Below are positions 29,471-38,775 of a DNA stretch of 64,000 nt, piece by piece. Numbering within the stretch: the first letter of the stretch is position 1; every line of letters starts with the position of its first letter. The translations under genes and the position numbers were made by a program. The notes beneath the pieces are model-generated. The model saw nothing but the letters and a program-made list of their open reading frames with translations. It ran no database searches and was not told the origin of the DNA. This DNA comes from Rhizobium sp. FKL33 (GTDB lineage Bacteria; Pseudomonadota; Alphaproteobacteria; Rhizobiales; Rhizobiaceae), in assembly GCF_005222915.1 (NCBI RefSeq), contig NZ_STFX01000054.1:169166-233165 (forward strand), in the 5' to 3' direction.

Positions 29471-30019
29471 ATGTTCAATCCGATCTTGTTATTCTTCACA
29501 TGCGGCTGCGTGTCGCTTGCTTCCGTCAGCATGGCCGAACCGCAATGCCACACCAGCAAGTCCTATCACGTCGTCGAACAAGCCTTCGATGAGGAGCCAG
29601 GCGCCCGCTTCGCCGTGACCAAAATCTCCGGCGGCGCAGCGCCATCGGAATGCGTTTTCGACGAAAAGGCGGCGGATTATGTGATCGGCGGGGAAGGCGA
29701 TCCGCTCTGGTTCGGCGAAATCTCCGGCTCGACGCTGGTGCTGACGCGCTCCACCGGCCCGCAAGGCAATCTGGTCGTCTATGATCTCGGCTCAGGCGAA
29801 GCGATACTCGACGCGCCTGCAGACGAATATGAGCTGAAGGGCAAGACACTGTCCTATTGGGAGCGCACAACCATCAAGGCTACCGCCAAGACTTGCCCCA
29901 CCTTCGCGGAAAACGAAGCCAACGGCATGGGATCGACGATCGTTGCGCTCAAGACGTTGAACGTCGAGACGGGAACTATACAAAAGGCCGGCGAGCGCAA
30001 ATGCGCGGCGACGCAATAA
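29471..30019 (+). CDS. Exported protein of unknown function
   Basis: 182 residues. A signal peptide (MFNPILLFFTCGCVSLASVSMA) is followed by EPQCHTSKSYHVVEQAFDEE, a beta-rich middle (ADYVIGGEGDPLWFGEISGSTLVLTRS) and cysteines at CHTS, SECVF, KTCPTF and KCAATQ, four after cleavage, which would allow two disulfides. No family was recognised. The next feature downstream is the large palindromic repeat, starting ten bases past its stop codon. Confidence 0.7.
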   Translation: MFNPILLFFTCGCVSLASVSMAEPQCHTSKSYHVVEQAFDEEPGARFAVTKISGGAAPSECVFDEKAADYVIGGEGDPLWFGEISGSTLVLTRSTGPQGNLVVYDLGSGEAILDAPADEYELKGKTLSYWERTTIKATAKTCPTFAENEANGMGSTIVALKTLNVETGTIQKAGERKCAATQ

Positions 30020-30028
30020 GCGCCGTTG

Positions 30029-30294
30029 GAGCATGTCTCAGCTTTTCAGCCTCATTCTGCCGGATCAATTTCGGTCAGGATCAAGGCTTTTGGCGAGGGC
30101 GTACCCAGATGTACGGCAGAGCCAAAAGCCGAAGATAGTGACCGAAATTCATCCGGCCCGAAGGGTTGGTCGAAACCGGGCGCCCGCGTCGTCGGAGAGC
30201 TTGGCCGTAGCATCGGCTACGACCCGCGCCCTTCTCCTCGCGGATCATCCCGGTTTGGACCAACAGAATGAGGCTGAAAAGCTGAGACATGCTC
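30029..30294. repeat. Palindromic MITE-like repeat, long copy with nested hairpins
   Basis: 266-bp element whose 30-nt ends (30029-30058 and 30265-30294) are perfect inverted repeats beginning GAGCATGTCTCAGC. Two further hairpins are nested inside: arms 30059-30077 with 30139-30157 (inner pair GGCTTTTGGC/GCCAAAAGCC), and arms 30166-30180 with 30249-30263 (one mismatch). It can fold as a three-way cruciform. It fills the gap between the convergent exported-protein and NUDIX genes, and is related to the copy at 18514. Confidence 0.9.
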
Positions 30295-30298
30295 TAAG

Positions 30299-30745
30299 TC
30301 AGCCGCGTAGAAAGCAGGAAAGACCGATCGGATAGAGAGCGATGGCTGATTGTTCGAGCGCATCGAGATCGAACCAGCCCGCTGTCTGCTCCGAGCCTTC
30401 GTGCTCGAAGAAGACAATCCGGTCTTTGGCGACGCTATCTGCGTCGATGATCGCGATATCGGCGAAGAAAACGATTTCATGCCCGGCCTTCCCTTCATGC
30501 GTGAAGAGGTTTTCCACCACATTCCACGGCCCGAGAATTTCGATATCGACGCCCAGTTCTTCGCGGAACTCTCGGCGCAGGGCCTCTTCCCGCGTTTCTC
30601 CGAATTCGATGCCGCCGCCGAGCGGACGAACGCCGACCACGACGCCATTGTCGGCTTTCACTTCGGCAGCCAGGATCTGGCGTCCGCGGCGCGCGATGCC
30701 GATCACGATCACGCGGATATTTTGAACCGGTCGCCAGGTGGCCAT
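30299..30745 (-). CDS. NUDIX hydrolase
   Basis: 148 residues from ATG 30745, with GGAGGAG seven bases upstream. The Nudix box is complete: GGGIEFGETREEALRREF followed by REELGV, matching Gx5Ex7REUxEExGU at about residues 40-63. An N-terminal IRVIVIGIARRGRQILAAEV strand pair precedes it. The substrate (a nucleoside diphosphate derivative) cannot be told. The end of the reading frame lies four bases from the palindromic repeat. Confidence 0.92.
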   Translation of the reverse strand: MATWRPVQNIRVIVIGIARRGRQILAAEVKADNGVVVGVRPLGGGIEFGETREEALRREFREELGVDIEILGPWNVVENLFTHEGKAGHEIVFFADIAIIDADSVAKDRIVFFEHEGSEQTAGWFDLDALEQSAIALYPIGLSCFLRG

Positions 30746-30874
30746 CAATTCTCTCCTCCCCAGCGATATACGCTGAAAAAAACTGCGCCGCTTCTTTAAA
30801 AAGCGGCTCCGGTTGACTATAGATAGACAAAAGCGGCCGGCCCTTGAACCCGGCATGGCAAAAAGGACAATTTC

Positions 30875-31213
30875 ATGAGCGGCATCAACGATTTCATCGA
30901 CAATGAAGTGAAGAGCAACGATGTGGTGCTCTTCATGAAGGGCACGCCCGATTTCCCGCAATGCGGTTTCTCGGGCCGCGTGGTCCAGATTCTCGATTAT
31001 GTCGGCGTCAACTATAAGGGCCACAATGTGCTGGCCGACGCCGATCTGCGCCAGGGCATCAAGGACTATTCGAACTGGCCGACCATTCCCCAGCTTTACG
31101 TGAAGGGCGAATTCGTCGGCGGTTGCGACATCATCACCGAAATGTTCCAGGCCGGCGAATTGCAGCAGTTGTTCAGCGACAACGGCATTCCGCACAAGGG
31201 CCAGGCGGCCTGA
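30875..31213 (+). CDS. grxD: Monothiol glutaredoxin (CGFS type)
   Basis: 112 residues. The active site is [13 protein letters not shown] (CGFS), preceded by [12 protein letters not shown] and followed by [20 protein letters not shown] with the glutathione-binding TIP and GGCD elements. CGFS glutaredoxins carry a [2Fe-2S] cluster with glutathione and work with BolA proteins; a bolA gene is about 1.7 kb upstream. A strong terminator follows. Confidence 0.96.
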   Translation: MSGINDFIDNEVKSNDVVLFMKGTPDFPQCGFSGRVVQILDYVGVNYKGHNVLADADLRQGIKDYSNWPTIPQLYVKGEFVGGCDIITEMFQAGELQQLFSDNGIPHKGQAA

Positions 31214-31235
31214 TCCAGCCAGACAGGTTTTCCTC

Positions 31236-31266
31236 ACGGGCCGGGTTTTCCGGCCCGTAACTTTTT
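31236..31266 (+). terminator. Terminator of grxD
   Basis: 9-bp stem ACGGGCCGG/CCGGCCCGT with a five-base loop, followed by AACTTTTTC, 23 bases after the grxD stop. Confidence 0.88.
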
Positions 31267-31333
31267 CAGCGTTCGCGCATTGCTGTTCCGGCGTTTTCTT
31301 GCGCGCTGCCCAGACATTTTCCGAGGTTTTTCC

Positions 31334-32587
31334 ATGCATGACGTCAGCATGCCAGAGGGGGCGACTGCGCCCGGCCATCAGCTCAAACTGGGCATGGCCG
31401 AATTCATCGCCATGGCGGCGTCGCTTGCCGCCGTCGCGGCCATGTCGATCGACATCCTGCTGCCCGCCTTGCCGGCGATCGGCCAGACCTTCGGCGTCGC
31501 CGATCCCAACAGCCGCCAGCTGGTCATATTGATCTATGTCGTGACGTTTTCGATGTCGCAGCTGTTCTTCGGCCTGCTGACCGACCGCTACGGGCGCCGG
31601 CCGTTCCTGATCTTCGGCCTCGCTCTCTATCTCGCCGGCAGCGTGGCGGCGATGTTCTCCACCAGTTTCGAGATGCTGCTCGCCATGCGCGTCGTCCAAG
31701 GCGTCGGCACCGCCGCTCTGCAGGTGGTGGTGATGGCCGTGATCCGCGACTGTTTCTCCGGTCAGGCCATGGGACGGGTGCTGACTTTCGTCTTCACCAC
31801 CTTCATGATCGTTCCGATCATCGCCCCCAGCATCGGCCAGATGATCCAATACGCCAGCGGCTGGCGCGGCGTTTTCCTGTTCAACACGGTGGCGGCCTTA
31901 GCACTGTTCGCATGGGTCTATCTGCGGCTCGAGGAAACGCTCGCGCATGAGGCCAAGCGCGCCTTGTCTTTCGCCAATCTTTTCGAAGCGCTGAAGGCCA
32001 TCGCCACCAATCGCATCACCGCCGGCTATGCGGTGGCCAGCATGGCGACCTTCATCGGTCTCTTCGGCTATGTCGTCTCTGTGCAGCAGGTCTATGGCGA
32101 ACTTTACGGTCTCGGCGAGTTTTTCGCGCTGGCGTTCGGGGCCTCCTCGATCGGCGTTGCTGCCGCTGCGCTCGGCAGCGCGCGGCTGGTGCGGCTGTTC
32201 GGCATTCGCGCCGTCGCCCATAGCGCCATGCTGCTGTTCACCGCCTCGGGGCTGACGCTGGCGGCGCTGTCGCTGGTCGCCGTGCCGCCTTTCTGGGTGA
32301 GCTTCCTGTTCCTGTCGATCTGCATGATGGCCTTCGGCGTGCTTCAGGGCAATTTCAACGCCATGGCGCTCGAACCGCAGGGCCATATCGCTGGCGTCGC
32401 CTCCTCCCTCTACGGCGTCGTCACGATGACCGTGGGCTCGATCGGCGGGGGATTGGTGGGACAGGCCTATGACGGCACGCCGACGCCGCTGGCGCTCGCC
32501 TTCGGCCTGGGCGGGCTGGTCGCCAGCCTTGCGGTGCTATGGACGCGCAAAGGACGCCTCTTTCGCGCCATCGGCCCCACAGTCTGA
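31334..32587 (+). CDS. Bcr/CflA-type multidrug MFS transporter, copy 1
   Basis: About 417 residues with 12 predicted membrane helices. Motif A (GLLTDRYGRRPFLIFGLALY) lies between helices 2 and 3, and motif C-like glycine/proline sequence is in helix 5 (IAPSIGQMI). The start MAASLAAVAAMSIDILLPALPAIG is typical of the Bcr/CflA subfamily of drug/H+ antiporters (MSID/LPALP). The substrate is unknown. It is followed 12 bp later by a homologous gene in the same direction. Confidence 0.9.
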   Translation: MHDVSMPEGATAPGHQLKLGMAEFIAMAASLAAVAAMSIDILLPALPAIGQTFGVADPNSRQLVILIYVVTFSMSQLFFGLLTDRYGRRPFLIFGLALYLAGSVAAMFSTSFEMLLAMRVVQGVGTAALQVVVMAVIRDCFSGQAMGRVLTFVFTTFMIVPIIAPSIGQMIQYASGWRGVFLFNTVAALALFAWVYLRLEETLAHEAKRALSFANLFEALKAIATNRITAGYAVASMATFIGLFGYVVSVQQVYGELYGLGEFFALAFGASSIGVAAAALGSARLVRLFGIRAVAHSAMLLFTASGLTLAALSLVAVPPFWVSFLFLSICMMAFGVLQGNFNAMALEPQGHIAGVASSLYGVVTMTVGSIGGGLVGQAYDGTPTPLALAFGLGGLVASLAVLWTRKGRLFRAIGPTV

Positions 32588-32599
32588 GCAAAACAAGAC

Positions 32600-33832
32600 A
32601 TGAACATGCCTCCGAAGACCAGCGTCTCAAAACCCGAATTCATCGCCATGATGGCGGCGCTCATGGCGCTCAACGCGCTCGCGATCGACATCATGCTGCC
32701 TGCGCTGCCGGCGATGGCGGCTGCGCTCGACATCGTCGAAGACAATCACCGCCAGTTCGTCCTGACGGCCTATCTGGTCGGCTTCGGGGCGGCGCAACTG
32801 TTCTTCGGACCGCTGTCGGACCGGTTCGGACGACGCCCGCCGCTGATCTGCGGCCTCGTGGTCTATGTCGCTGCGGCGGCGCTGGCCGTGATTGCGCCGA
32901 GTTTCGAAACGCTCCTCGCGCTCCGCTTCATCCAGGGCCTCGGCGCGGCGGGCACGCGCGTCGTGGCGCAATCGGTGGTGCGCGACCGTTTCCATGGACG
33001 GCAGATGGCGGAAGTGTCGTCGCTGATCTTCATGGTGTTCATGGTGATCCCGGTCTTCGCGCCATCCGTCGGGCAGTTGCTGCTGTTCAGCGGCCATTGG
33101 GAAATGATTTTCCTGTTCATGTCGGGTCTTGCCGCCGTGATCGGTCTCTGGGCGTTCATCCGCATGGATGAGACGCTGGCCGTCGAAAATCGCCGGCCGC
33201 TGAAGCCTGCGGTCATCCTCGAAGGCTTCCGGCTGGTCGTGTCCAACCGTTCCGCCTTCTTCTACGGCATCGCTTCGACCTTCGTGCTCGGCGGATTGTT
33301 CGGCTTCATCAACACCGCGCAACCGATCTATGTCGACATCTATGGCCTCGGCGACAAGTTCCCCCTCGCCTTCGGTTTCGTGGCGATGATGATGGCGGTG
33401 TCGTCCTTCACCAATTCGCGTATCGTCGGCGCGCTCGGCATGCGCCGGGTCGCGCATGCGGCTCTCATTTTCTTCATGGGCATGAGCGGCATATGGCTGG
33501 CGCTCGGCTATGCCGGCTATCTGCCCTTCTTCGCCTTTCTCGGCGTGTTCACCGTCATCATGTTCACCTTCGGCCTGCTCGGCTCGAACATGAACACGCT
33601 GTCGATGGAGCCCCTCGGCGCCGTGGCCGGCACGGCCTCCTCCGTGTTCGGCTTCATGCAGACCGTGGGCGGGGCGGCGCTGGGCGCCATCATCGGCACG
33701 CTGTATGACGGCACGGTCATGCCTGTGGCAGCCGGCTTCTTCGGCCTCAGCCTCTGCGCCATCGGCGCGGTGCTGGTCGCGGAAAAGGGCCGGCTGTTCG
33801 GCGTCGGCAAAAAATATGGCGGCGCGGCCTGA
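32600..33832 (+). CDS. Bcr/CflA-type multidrug MFS transporter, copy 2
   Basis: 410 residues and 12 helices. It is a clear paralogue of the preceding gene (MAALMALNALAIDIMLPALPAMA, GPLSDRFGRRPPLICGLVVY, FAPSVGQLLLFSGHW). The two differ throughout, so the duplication is old. The 12-bp gap implies cotranscription. Each protein is full length and could act as a separate pump; pairing as a heterodimer is possible but not typical of the superfamily. It converges with the IMPase gene. Confidence 0.9.
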   Translation: MNMPPKTSVSKPEFIAMMAALMALNALAIDIMLPALPAMAAALDIVEDNHRQFVLTAYLVGFGAAQLFFGPLSDRFGRRPPLICGLVVYVAAAALAVIAPSFETLLALRFIQGLGAAGTRVVAQSVVRDRFHGRQMAEVSSLIFMVFMVIPVFAPSVGQLLLFSGHWEMIFLFMSGLAAVIGLWAFIRMDETLAVENRRPLKPAVILEGFRLVVSNRSAFFYGIASTFVLGGLFGFINTAQPIYVDIYGLGDKFPLAFGFVAMMMAVSSFTNSRIVGALGMRRVAHAALIFFMGMSGIWLALGYAGYLPFFAFLGVFTVIMFTFGLLGSNMNTLSMEPLGAVAGTASSVFGFMQTVGGAALGAIIGTLYDGTVMPVAAGFFGLSLCAIGAVLVAEKGRLFGVGKKYGGAA

Positions 33833-33867
33833 GCCGCCCCGCCTGCATCTCCGGATCTGTCTGAGGA

Positions 33868-34689
33868 TCAGATGTCGAAGATCTCGCGCTTCAACTCGTC
33901 CCAGGTGTCCTTGTCGGTGGTCAGCACCAGGCCGCCTTCGGTATGGCTCGGCAGATAGGGCGAACCATCGAGCCGGGCGGCGTAAGCGCCCGCCTCCTGC
34001 GAGATCAGCGTGCCCGCAAGGTGATCCCAGGGCATCAGCTTGTTGTACATGAGATAATGCACATGGCCGCCGGTGAAGGCGCGATATTCGTGGCCGGCGC
34101 AGCGATAATTCATCAGGAAGCGGACCTTGGCGAAATTGGCGAGCAACTGGGCGCGCTTCTCCGGCCCGACATAGCCCGTGGACGCCATTCCGAACATTTC
34201 CGCCAGCGGCGCAGGCTCGCGCACCTTCAGCTTGGTGCTGACGCCCTCCGGGGTGATCTGAAAGGCGCCTGCCCCCTTCTCCGCAAGAATCCAGTCGTCG
34301 CCCATGGGATCATAGATCACGCCCGCAACCGTCTCGCCCTTGGAGACCACCGAGGCCATCACAGCAAACAGCGGAATGCCCGAGGCGAAATTGAAGGTGC
34401 CGTCGATCGGGTCGATGACCAGCGCGAGATCGGCGTCCGCCAGCTTCGGCAGCAGGTCCGGTTCGGCGGCGACGCTTTCTTCGCCGACGAACAAGGCGCC
34501 CGGCAGCACGCTGTCGAGTCGCGCCTTGATGAAGCGCTCGGCGGCTTCATCGCCTTCGGTCACGAGATCGGACGCCTCGGTCTTGATGCGGATGTCTCCG
34601 GAGCCGAGCTTGCGGAAACGGGGCAGAATTTCGGCTTTCGCCGCTTCCCGAAGGAGGGTCGAAAGAGCCTGGATATCGACGACAGCCAT
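33868..34689 (-). CDS. Inositol monophosphatase-family protein, copy 1
   Basis: 273 residues. Metal-binding motifs of the IMPase family are intact: FVGEESVA (Glu-Glu), LVIDPIDGTFNFASG (Asp/Asp) and [17 protein letters not shown] (third Asp). An extra hydrolase in this family may act on inositol-, histidinol- or 3'-phosphoadenosine-phosphates; the actual substrate cannot be told. A homologous gene lies 94 bp upstream in the same direction, so this may be the last gene of ttcA-IMPase-IMPase. Confidence 0.9.
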   Translation of the reverse strand: MAVVDIQALSTLLREAAKAEILPRFRKLGSGDIRIKTEASDLVTEGDEAAERFIKARLDSVLPGALFVGEESVAAEPDLLPKLADADLALVIDPIDGTFNFASGIPLFAVMASVVSKGETVAGVIYDPMGDDWILAEKGAGAFQITPEGVSTKLKVREPAPLAEMFGMASTGYVGPEKRAQLLANFAKVRFLMNYRCAGHEYRAFTGGHVHYLMYNKLMPWDHLAGTLISQEAGAYAARLDGSPYLPSHTEGGLVLTTDKDTWDELKREIFDI

Positions 34690-34783
34690 GAAATGTGATT
34701 CCTTTCAAAGACTTGAGGGGAAAGTTTGAGGGACTGAATCCGCGACTTCAGATCCTGATTCAACGCCCGGAGCGCTTCCCTGT

Positions 34784-35617
34784 TCAGCCGGCATGGAGGA
34801 TCTCGCGAGCGATCATCTCCCAGCTGTCGCGATCCGGCGCGGAGAGGATGCCGCCGCTCAACTGTCCGATGCGGAAAAGCGAACCGTCGTGATGGGCGCT
34901 ATAGCCGCCGGCTTCGGCATGGATCAGAAGGCCGGCGAGATGATCCCAGGGCATCAGCTTGAAATGACCGATAAAGTCGACCTTGCCGGTCGCGGCCATC
35001 CAATATTCATAGGCAGAGCAATTGTAGCCGAAGGCCATCTTGGTCTTGGCCAGATTGCCGGCGATGCGGCGACGCCTGTCGCGGTCGATATCGTTGATGG
35101 ATATTGTTCCCACCATGCTGACCAGCGGGCGCGGCGTGACCACCCTGGCGGGAACCTTATTGTCTCCCTTGCCATGCACGAAAGCGCCCGCGCCGCGGGC
35201 GGCGATCAGCGTGTCGCCATTGACCGGGTCATGGATGAGGCCGGCGACCGTCTCGCCCTTCTCGACCACGGCGAGGATCGTGCCGAACACCGGCAGGCCG
35301 GCGGAGAAGTTGAATGTCCCGTCGACGGGATCGATGACGAAAGCGAGATCGGCGTCGACAAGCCGGTCCATCAGTCCCGGATTTTGCTCGCAGGCCTCTT
35401 CGCCGACGACGAGCGCGTCGGGATAGATCCGCAACAGGGCTTCGGTCACCCGCTTTTCGGTGAAGAGATCCGCGTCGGTAACGAGATCGATCGAGGACTT
35501 CTTTTCCGTGACGTCGCCGTCTCCGAGAGCGCGGAAGCGCGGCATGATCTCCGCCTCGCCCGCTTCGATGAGAATGTTGCGGATGAGGTCGAGATCATGG
35601 TCGCGAAAGGAGGTCAT
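34784..35617 (-). CDS. Inositol monophosphatase-family protein, copy 2
   Basis: 277 residues from ATG 35617, with AAAGGAGGTCATC-type context on the other strand marking the junction. Motifs: [24 protein letters not shown] and [17 protein letters not shown], all metal ligands present. It overlaps the ttcA stop by the ATGA arrangement, so its translation is coupled to ttcA. Similar in length and sequence to the downstream copy, and evidently a tandem duplicate. Confidence 0.9.
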   Translation of the reverse strand: MTSFRDHDLDLIRNILIEAGEAEIMPRFRALGDGDVTEKKSSIDLVTDADLFTEKRVTEALLRIYPDALVVGEEACEQNPGLMDRLVDADLAFVIDPVDGTFNFSAGLPVFGTILAVVEKGETVAGLIHDPVNGDTLIAARGAGAFVHGKGDNKVPARVVTPRPLVSMVGTISINDIDRDRRRRIAGNLAKTKMAFGYNCSAYEYWMAATGKVDFIGHFKLMPWDHLAGLLIHAEAGGYSAHHDGSLFRIGQLSGGILSAPDRDSWEMIAREILHAG

Positions 35618-36477
35618 CGGGTCAGGCCTGCGAAATCGAATAGTTTGGGGTCCATCAGATGCGACGGGTTCACGTGACCAAGCGCGCGGAGCATCGTGTC
35701 CTTGCGTCCGGGCATGCGCGTCTCGATATCGGCGAGCATCGCTTTCATGGCGTTGCGCTGCAGGCCGTCCTGCGAGCCGCAGAGGTCGCAAGGGATGATC
35801 GGAAACTGCATAGCGGCGGCGAAGCGGGCGAGTTCGTCCTCGGCGCAGAAGGTCAGCGGACGCATCACCGTCAGGTCGCCCTCGTCATTCATCAGTTTCG
35901 GCGGCATGGCGGCGAGCCGCCCGCCATGGAAGAAGTTCATGAAGAAGGTTTCGAGAATATCTTCGCGATGATGGCCGAGGATGACGGCGTCGCAGCCTTC
36001 TTCGCGGGCGATGCGATAGAGATTGCCGCGCCGGAGCCGCGAACAGAGCGAGCAATAGGTCGCTCCCTCCGGCACCTTCTCCTTCACGATCGAATAGGTG
36101 TCGCGATATTCGATCCGGTGCGGCACGCCGAGGCCCGAGAGGTAATCCGGCAGGATATGCTTGGGAAAATTCGGCTGGCCCTGATCGAGATTGCAGACCA
36201 TCAGTTCGACCGGCAAAAGTCCGCGCCAGCGGAGCTCGAGGAGCAGCGCCAGGAGACCATAGGAATCCTTGCCGCCCGAAAGGCAGACGAGCCAGCGCGT
36301 CTGGCCGTTCAGCATGCCGAAATCATCGATCGCCTGGCGGACATTGCGCAGCAGGCGCTTGCGGAGCTTGTTGAAGTTGCCCGATTGCGGCGCATGCCGA
36401 TAGAGCGCCTCCATCGTGGCGTCGCCGGCGAATGCGCCGTCGTCCTCGTCTCGCGCGTCGGGATTGGTGGTGAGCAT
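35614..36477 (-). CDS. ttcA: tRNA 2-thiocytidine synthetase
   Basis: 287 residues. TtcA thiolates C32 of certain tRNAs using an [4Fe-4S] cluster and ATP. The PP-loop [17 protein letters not shown] is at about residue 69. The CxxC pair [16 protein letters not shown] and a third Cys region ([15 protein letters not shown]) supply cluster ligands. The family feature [21 protein letters not shown] is present. Its stop overlaps the ATG of the IMPase-like gene. Confidence 0.95.
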   Translation of the reverse strand: MLTTNPDARDEDDGAFAGDATMEALYRHAPQSGNFNKLRKRLLRNVRQAIDDFGMLNGQTRWLVCLSGGKDSYGLLALLLELRWRGLLPVELMVCNLDQGQPNFPKHILPDYLSGLGVPHRIEYRDTYSIVKEKVPEGATYCSLCSRLRRGNLYRIAREEGCDAVILGHHREDILETFFMNFFHGGRLAAMPPKLMNDEGDLTVMRPLTFCAEDELARFAAAMQFPIIPCDLCGSQDGLQRNAMKAMLADIETRMPGRKDTMLRALGHVNPSHLMDPKLFDFAGLTR

Positions 36478-36550
36478 GGATCTTGTCCCGCCTCGAATTC
36501 GTCCCCCGAGGCAATAACGGATTGCGCCGGAGGGTCAAGCCAAACCTGGG

Positions 36551-36697
36551 TTATTGCGCCGAGTTGGACGGCTGGGTCTGCTGGGCCGGCGCCGGCTCCG
36601 CCTTCTGGGCGCCGAGCAGGCGGATGCTGGTGAACAGGCTCAGCACAGCGGCGATGACCACCGCCGCAAGGGCGAGACCGAACAACAGTTTTCTCAT
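36551..36697 (-). CDS. Small single-pass membrane or exported protein (48 residues)
   Basis: A reading frame too short for most automated calls: ATG at 36697 preceded by GGAGG at seven bases, then a strongly hydrophobic segment (LLFGLALAAVVIAAVLSLF, residues ~4-22) and a short polar tail rich in Pro/Ala/Gln (KAEPAPAQQTQPSNSAQ), ending at TAA 36551. This is either a one-helix membrane protein or an uncleaved signal peptide. Located between ttcA and rpsD on the same strand. No family known to me. The ribosome-binding site and helix support it as a gene. Confidence 0.6.
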   Translation of the reverse strand: MRKLLFGLALAAVVIAAVLSLFTSIRLLGAQKAEPAPAQQTQPSNSAQ

Positions 36698-36721
36698 TGC
36701 GATGCCTCCAAAAGGCGCTGA

Positions 36722-36752
36722 AAACAGAAAAGCCGCCCTTGCGAGCGGCTTT
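36722..36752 (-). terminator. Terminator of rpsD
   Basis: Stem AAAGCCGC/GCGGCTTT, loop of eight, ending leftward in GGCTTTTCTGTTTT, 25 bases past the rpsD stop. Confidence 0.88.
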
Positions 36753-36776
36753 CCAAAATTCCGATCCAGCCAGAAA

Positions 36777-37394
36777 TTAGCGGGAGTAGAATTCGATGAC
36801 CAGATGCGGTTCCATGATGACCGGATACGGCACGTCGGCGAGACCCGGAACGCGGCCGAAGGTGGCCTTCATCTTGGAGTGATCGGCTTCGATATAGTCC
36901 GGAACGTCGCGCTCGGCGAGAGACACGGCTTCGAGAACGATGGCGAGCTGCTTGGAGCGCTCACGCACTTCGATCACGTCGCCGGCCTTGCAGCGGTAGG
37001 AACCGATGTTGACGCGGACGCCGTTCACGGTCACGTGGCCGTGGTTGACGAACTGACGGGCAGCGAAGATGGTCGGCACGAACTTGGCGCGGTAGACGAT
37101 GGCGTCGAGGCGCGATTCCAGAAGACCGATGAGGTTTTCCGGGGTGTCGCCCTTGCGGCGGGCAGCTTCGTCATAGATGGCGCGGAACTGCTTTTCGGAG
37201 ATGTCGCCGTAGTAGCCCTTGAGCTTCTGCTTGGCCTTCAGCTGAACGCCGAAGTCCGAAAGCTTGCCCTTGCGGCGCTGGCCGTGCTGGCCGGGGCCGT
37301 ACTCACGACGGTTCACCGGGGACTTCGGACGGCCCCAGATATTTTCGCCCATGCGGCGGTCAATTTTGTACTTAGACGATGCGCGCTTGCTCAT
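36777..37394 (-). CDS. rpsD: 30S ribosomal protein S4
   Basis: 205 residues from ATG 37394 with AAGGAAA upstream. S4 initiates 16S rRNA folding and is needed for decoding accuracy. Sequence: [38 protein letters not shown], an S4 RNA-binding motif ([34 protein letters not shown]) and a typical C-terminus. A single-gene transcript flanked by noncoding DNA and a terminator. Confidence 0.98.
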   Translation of the reverse strand: MSKRASSKYKIDRRMGENIWGRPKSPVNRREYGPGQHGQRRKGKLSDFGVQLKAKQKLKGYYGDISEKQFRAIYDEAARRKGDTPENLIGLLESRLDAIVYRAKFVPTIFAARQFVNHGHVTVNGVRVNIGSYRCKAGDVIEVRERSKQLAIVLEAVSLAERDVPDYIEADHSKMKATFGRVPGLADVPYPVIMEPHLVIEFYSR

Positions 37395-37767
37395 CGCATT
37401 TCCTTTCTTGTTATCCGGCGGTGAGAACCCGCCTTTATGGTTAAGGAAACACGCCCTCCTCTGAAAACCGCCATTTACGACGGCCTCCGACAGGCTTCTC
37501 ACGCCGCGAGACGGATAAACCACGGGACATGCTCTCATTTTCGCCGTCATTTAAGGTCAGCAAAAACGAAACACCGGACGTTTCCGCCCGGAGTTGAGCG
37601 GCTTCTAGACGGGGATTCCGGAAAAGTCAATCAAAGGGACTTGAAAACTTTGTGAACTTGCCCCATTTGCAAAACGCAATTGGGAGCCGGGCCCCTCTGA
37701 CGCGCTTTCCGGACAGCGCGTGATGTCGGATCCTCCTAGCCAACCGCGTCCGGCTTAGGTTGACTTA
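37395..37767. other. 373-bp intergenic region between rpsD and terC
   Basis: Divergent region that must carry both promoters. I checked for the yybP-ykoY manganese riboswitch often found before terC/alx genes and did not recognise it. A short GC hairpin, GACGCGC...GCGCGTG, lies around 37698-37722. No open reading frame is supported. Confidence 0.5.
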
Positions 37768-38751
37768 ATGGACCTTCTCCTTCTCGATTTTCTCGGCAAG
37801 CCCCTGTGGATGTGGGCGGTCTTCATCATTCTGGTGCTCGGGCTCCTGATTCTCGACCTGGGCGTTCTGCATAAGGGCTCTCGTGAGATCGGCATCCGCG
37901 AGAGCCTTCTGATGTCCGCTTTCTACATCACCATCGGCATCGCCTTCGGCGGCTGGATCTGGTACCAGTCCGGCGAGCAGCCGGCGCTTGAATATCTGAC
38001 CGGCTTCGTGGTCGAAAAATCGCTGGCGATGGACAATATCTTCATCATCGCGATGATCTTCTCCTACTTCGCCATTCCCCGCGAGTATCAGCACCGCGTG
38101 CTGCTCTGGGGCATCCTGGGCGTGATCGTGCTGCGCGGCATCATGATCGCGGCGGGCGCGGCGATCGTCGAAAACTTCCACTGGGTGCTCTATCTCTTCG
38201 CGGCGTTCCTGGTCATCACCGGCATCAAGATGCTGTTCTCGTCGGGTCATGACGAGAACGATATCGGCAACAATCCGGCGCTGAAATTCCTGCGCAAGCA
38301 TCTGCCAGTATCCGACAAGCTGCATGGCGAAAGCTTCATCGTGCGTGAAACCGATCCCAAGACCGGCAAGCTGAAGACCCTGATCACGCCGCTCTTCCTG
38401 GCGCTGATCATGGTGGAACTCGCCGACCTCGTCTTCGCAGTCGACTCGATCCCGGCGATCTTCGCGATCACCACCGACCCCTATATCGTCTACACCTCGA
38501 ACATCTTTGCGATCCTTGGTCTGCGCGCCCTCTACTTCGCGCTCGCCGCGCTCATCCACCGCTTCGCCTATCTGAAATACGCTCTTGCTGCGGTGCTGGT
38601 GTTCGTGGGCTCCAAGATCTTCGTGGCCGATATGTTGGGCCTCGCCAAGATCCCGCCCGCCGTCTCACTCAGCGTCACCGTCGCCATCCTGGCGGCCGGC
38701 ATCCTCGGCTCGCTCTGGGCGACGCGCAACGAAGAGACGCATAAAGCGTAA
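37768..38751 (+). CDS. TerC/Alx-family membrane protein
   Basis: 327 residues and about nine hydrophobic segments. The family markers are DLGVLHKGSREIGIRESLLM, VVEKSLAMDNIFIIAMIFSYF (the conserved Glu/Asp pair), and VELADLVFAVDSIPAIFAITTDPYIVYTSNIFAILGLRALYF. TerC/Alx proteins export manganese or load it onto exported enzymes. The last 30 residues, VSLSVTVAILAAGILGSLWA..., are repeated in degenerate form 3.7 kb downstream. A terminator follows at once. Confidence 0.93.
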   Translation: MDLLLLDFLGKPLWMWAVFIILVLGLLILDLGVLHKGSREIGIRESLLMSAFYITIGIAFGGWIWYQSGEQPALEYLTGFVVEKSLAMDNIFIIAMIFSYFAIPREYQHRVLLWGILGVIVLRGIMIAAGAAIVENFHWVLYLFAAFLVITGIKMLFSSGHDENDIGNNPALKFLRKHLPVSDKLHGESFIVRETDPKTGKLKTLITPLFLALIMVELADLVFAVDSIPAIFAITTDPYIVYTSNIFAILGLRALYFALAALIHRFAYLKYALAAVLVFVGSKIFVADMLGLAKIPPAVSLSVTVAILAAGILGSLWATRNEETHKA

Positions 38752-38775
38752 GGCGCGGACATAGAAGATTGTGAG

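Noticed and set aside
37560-37767. Possible yybP-ykoY manganese riboswitch before terC
   Set aside because: Neither the conserved core nor the paired helices of that riboswitch could be found by eye; a covariance-model search would settle it.
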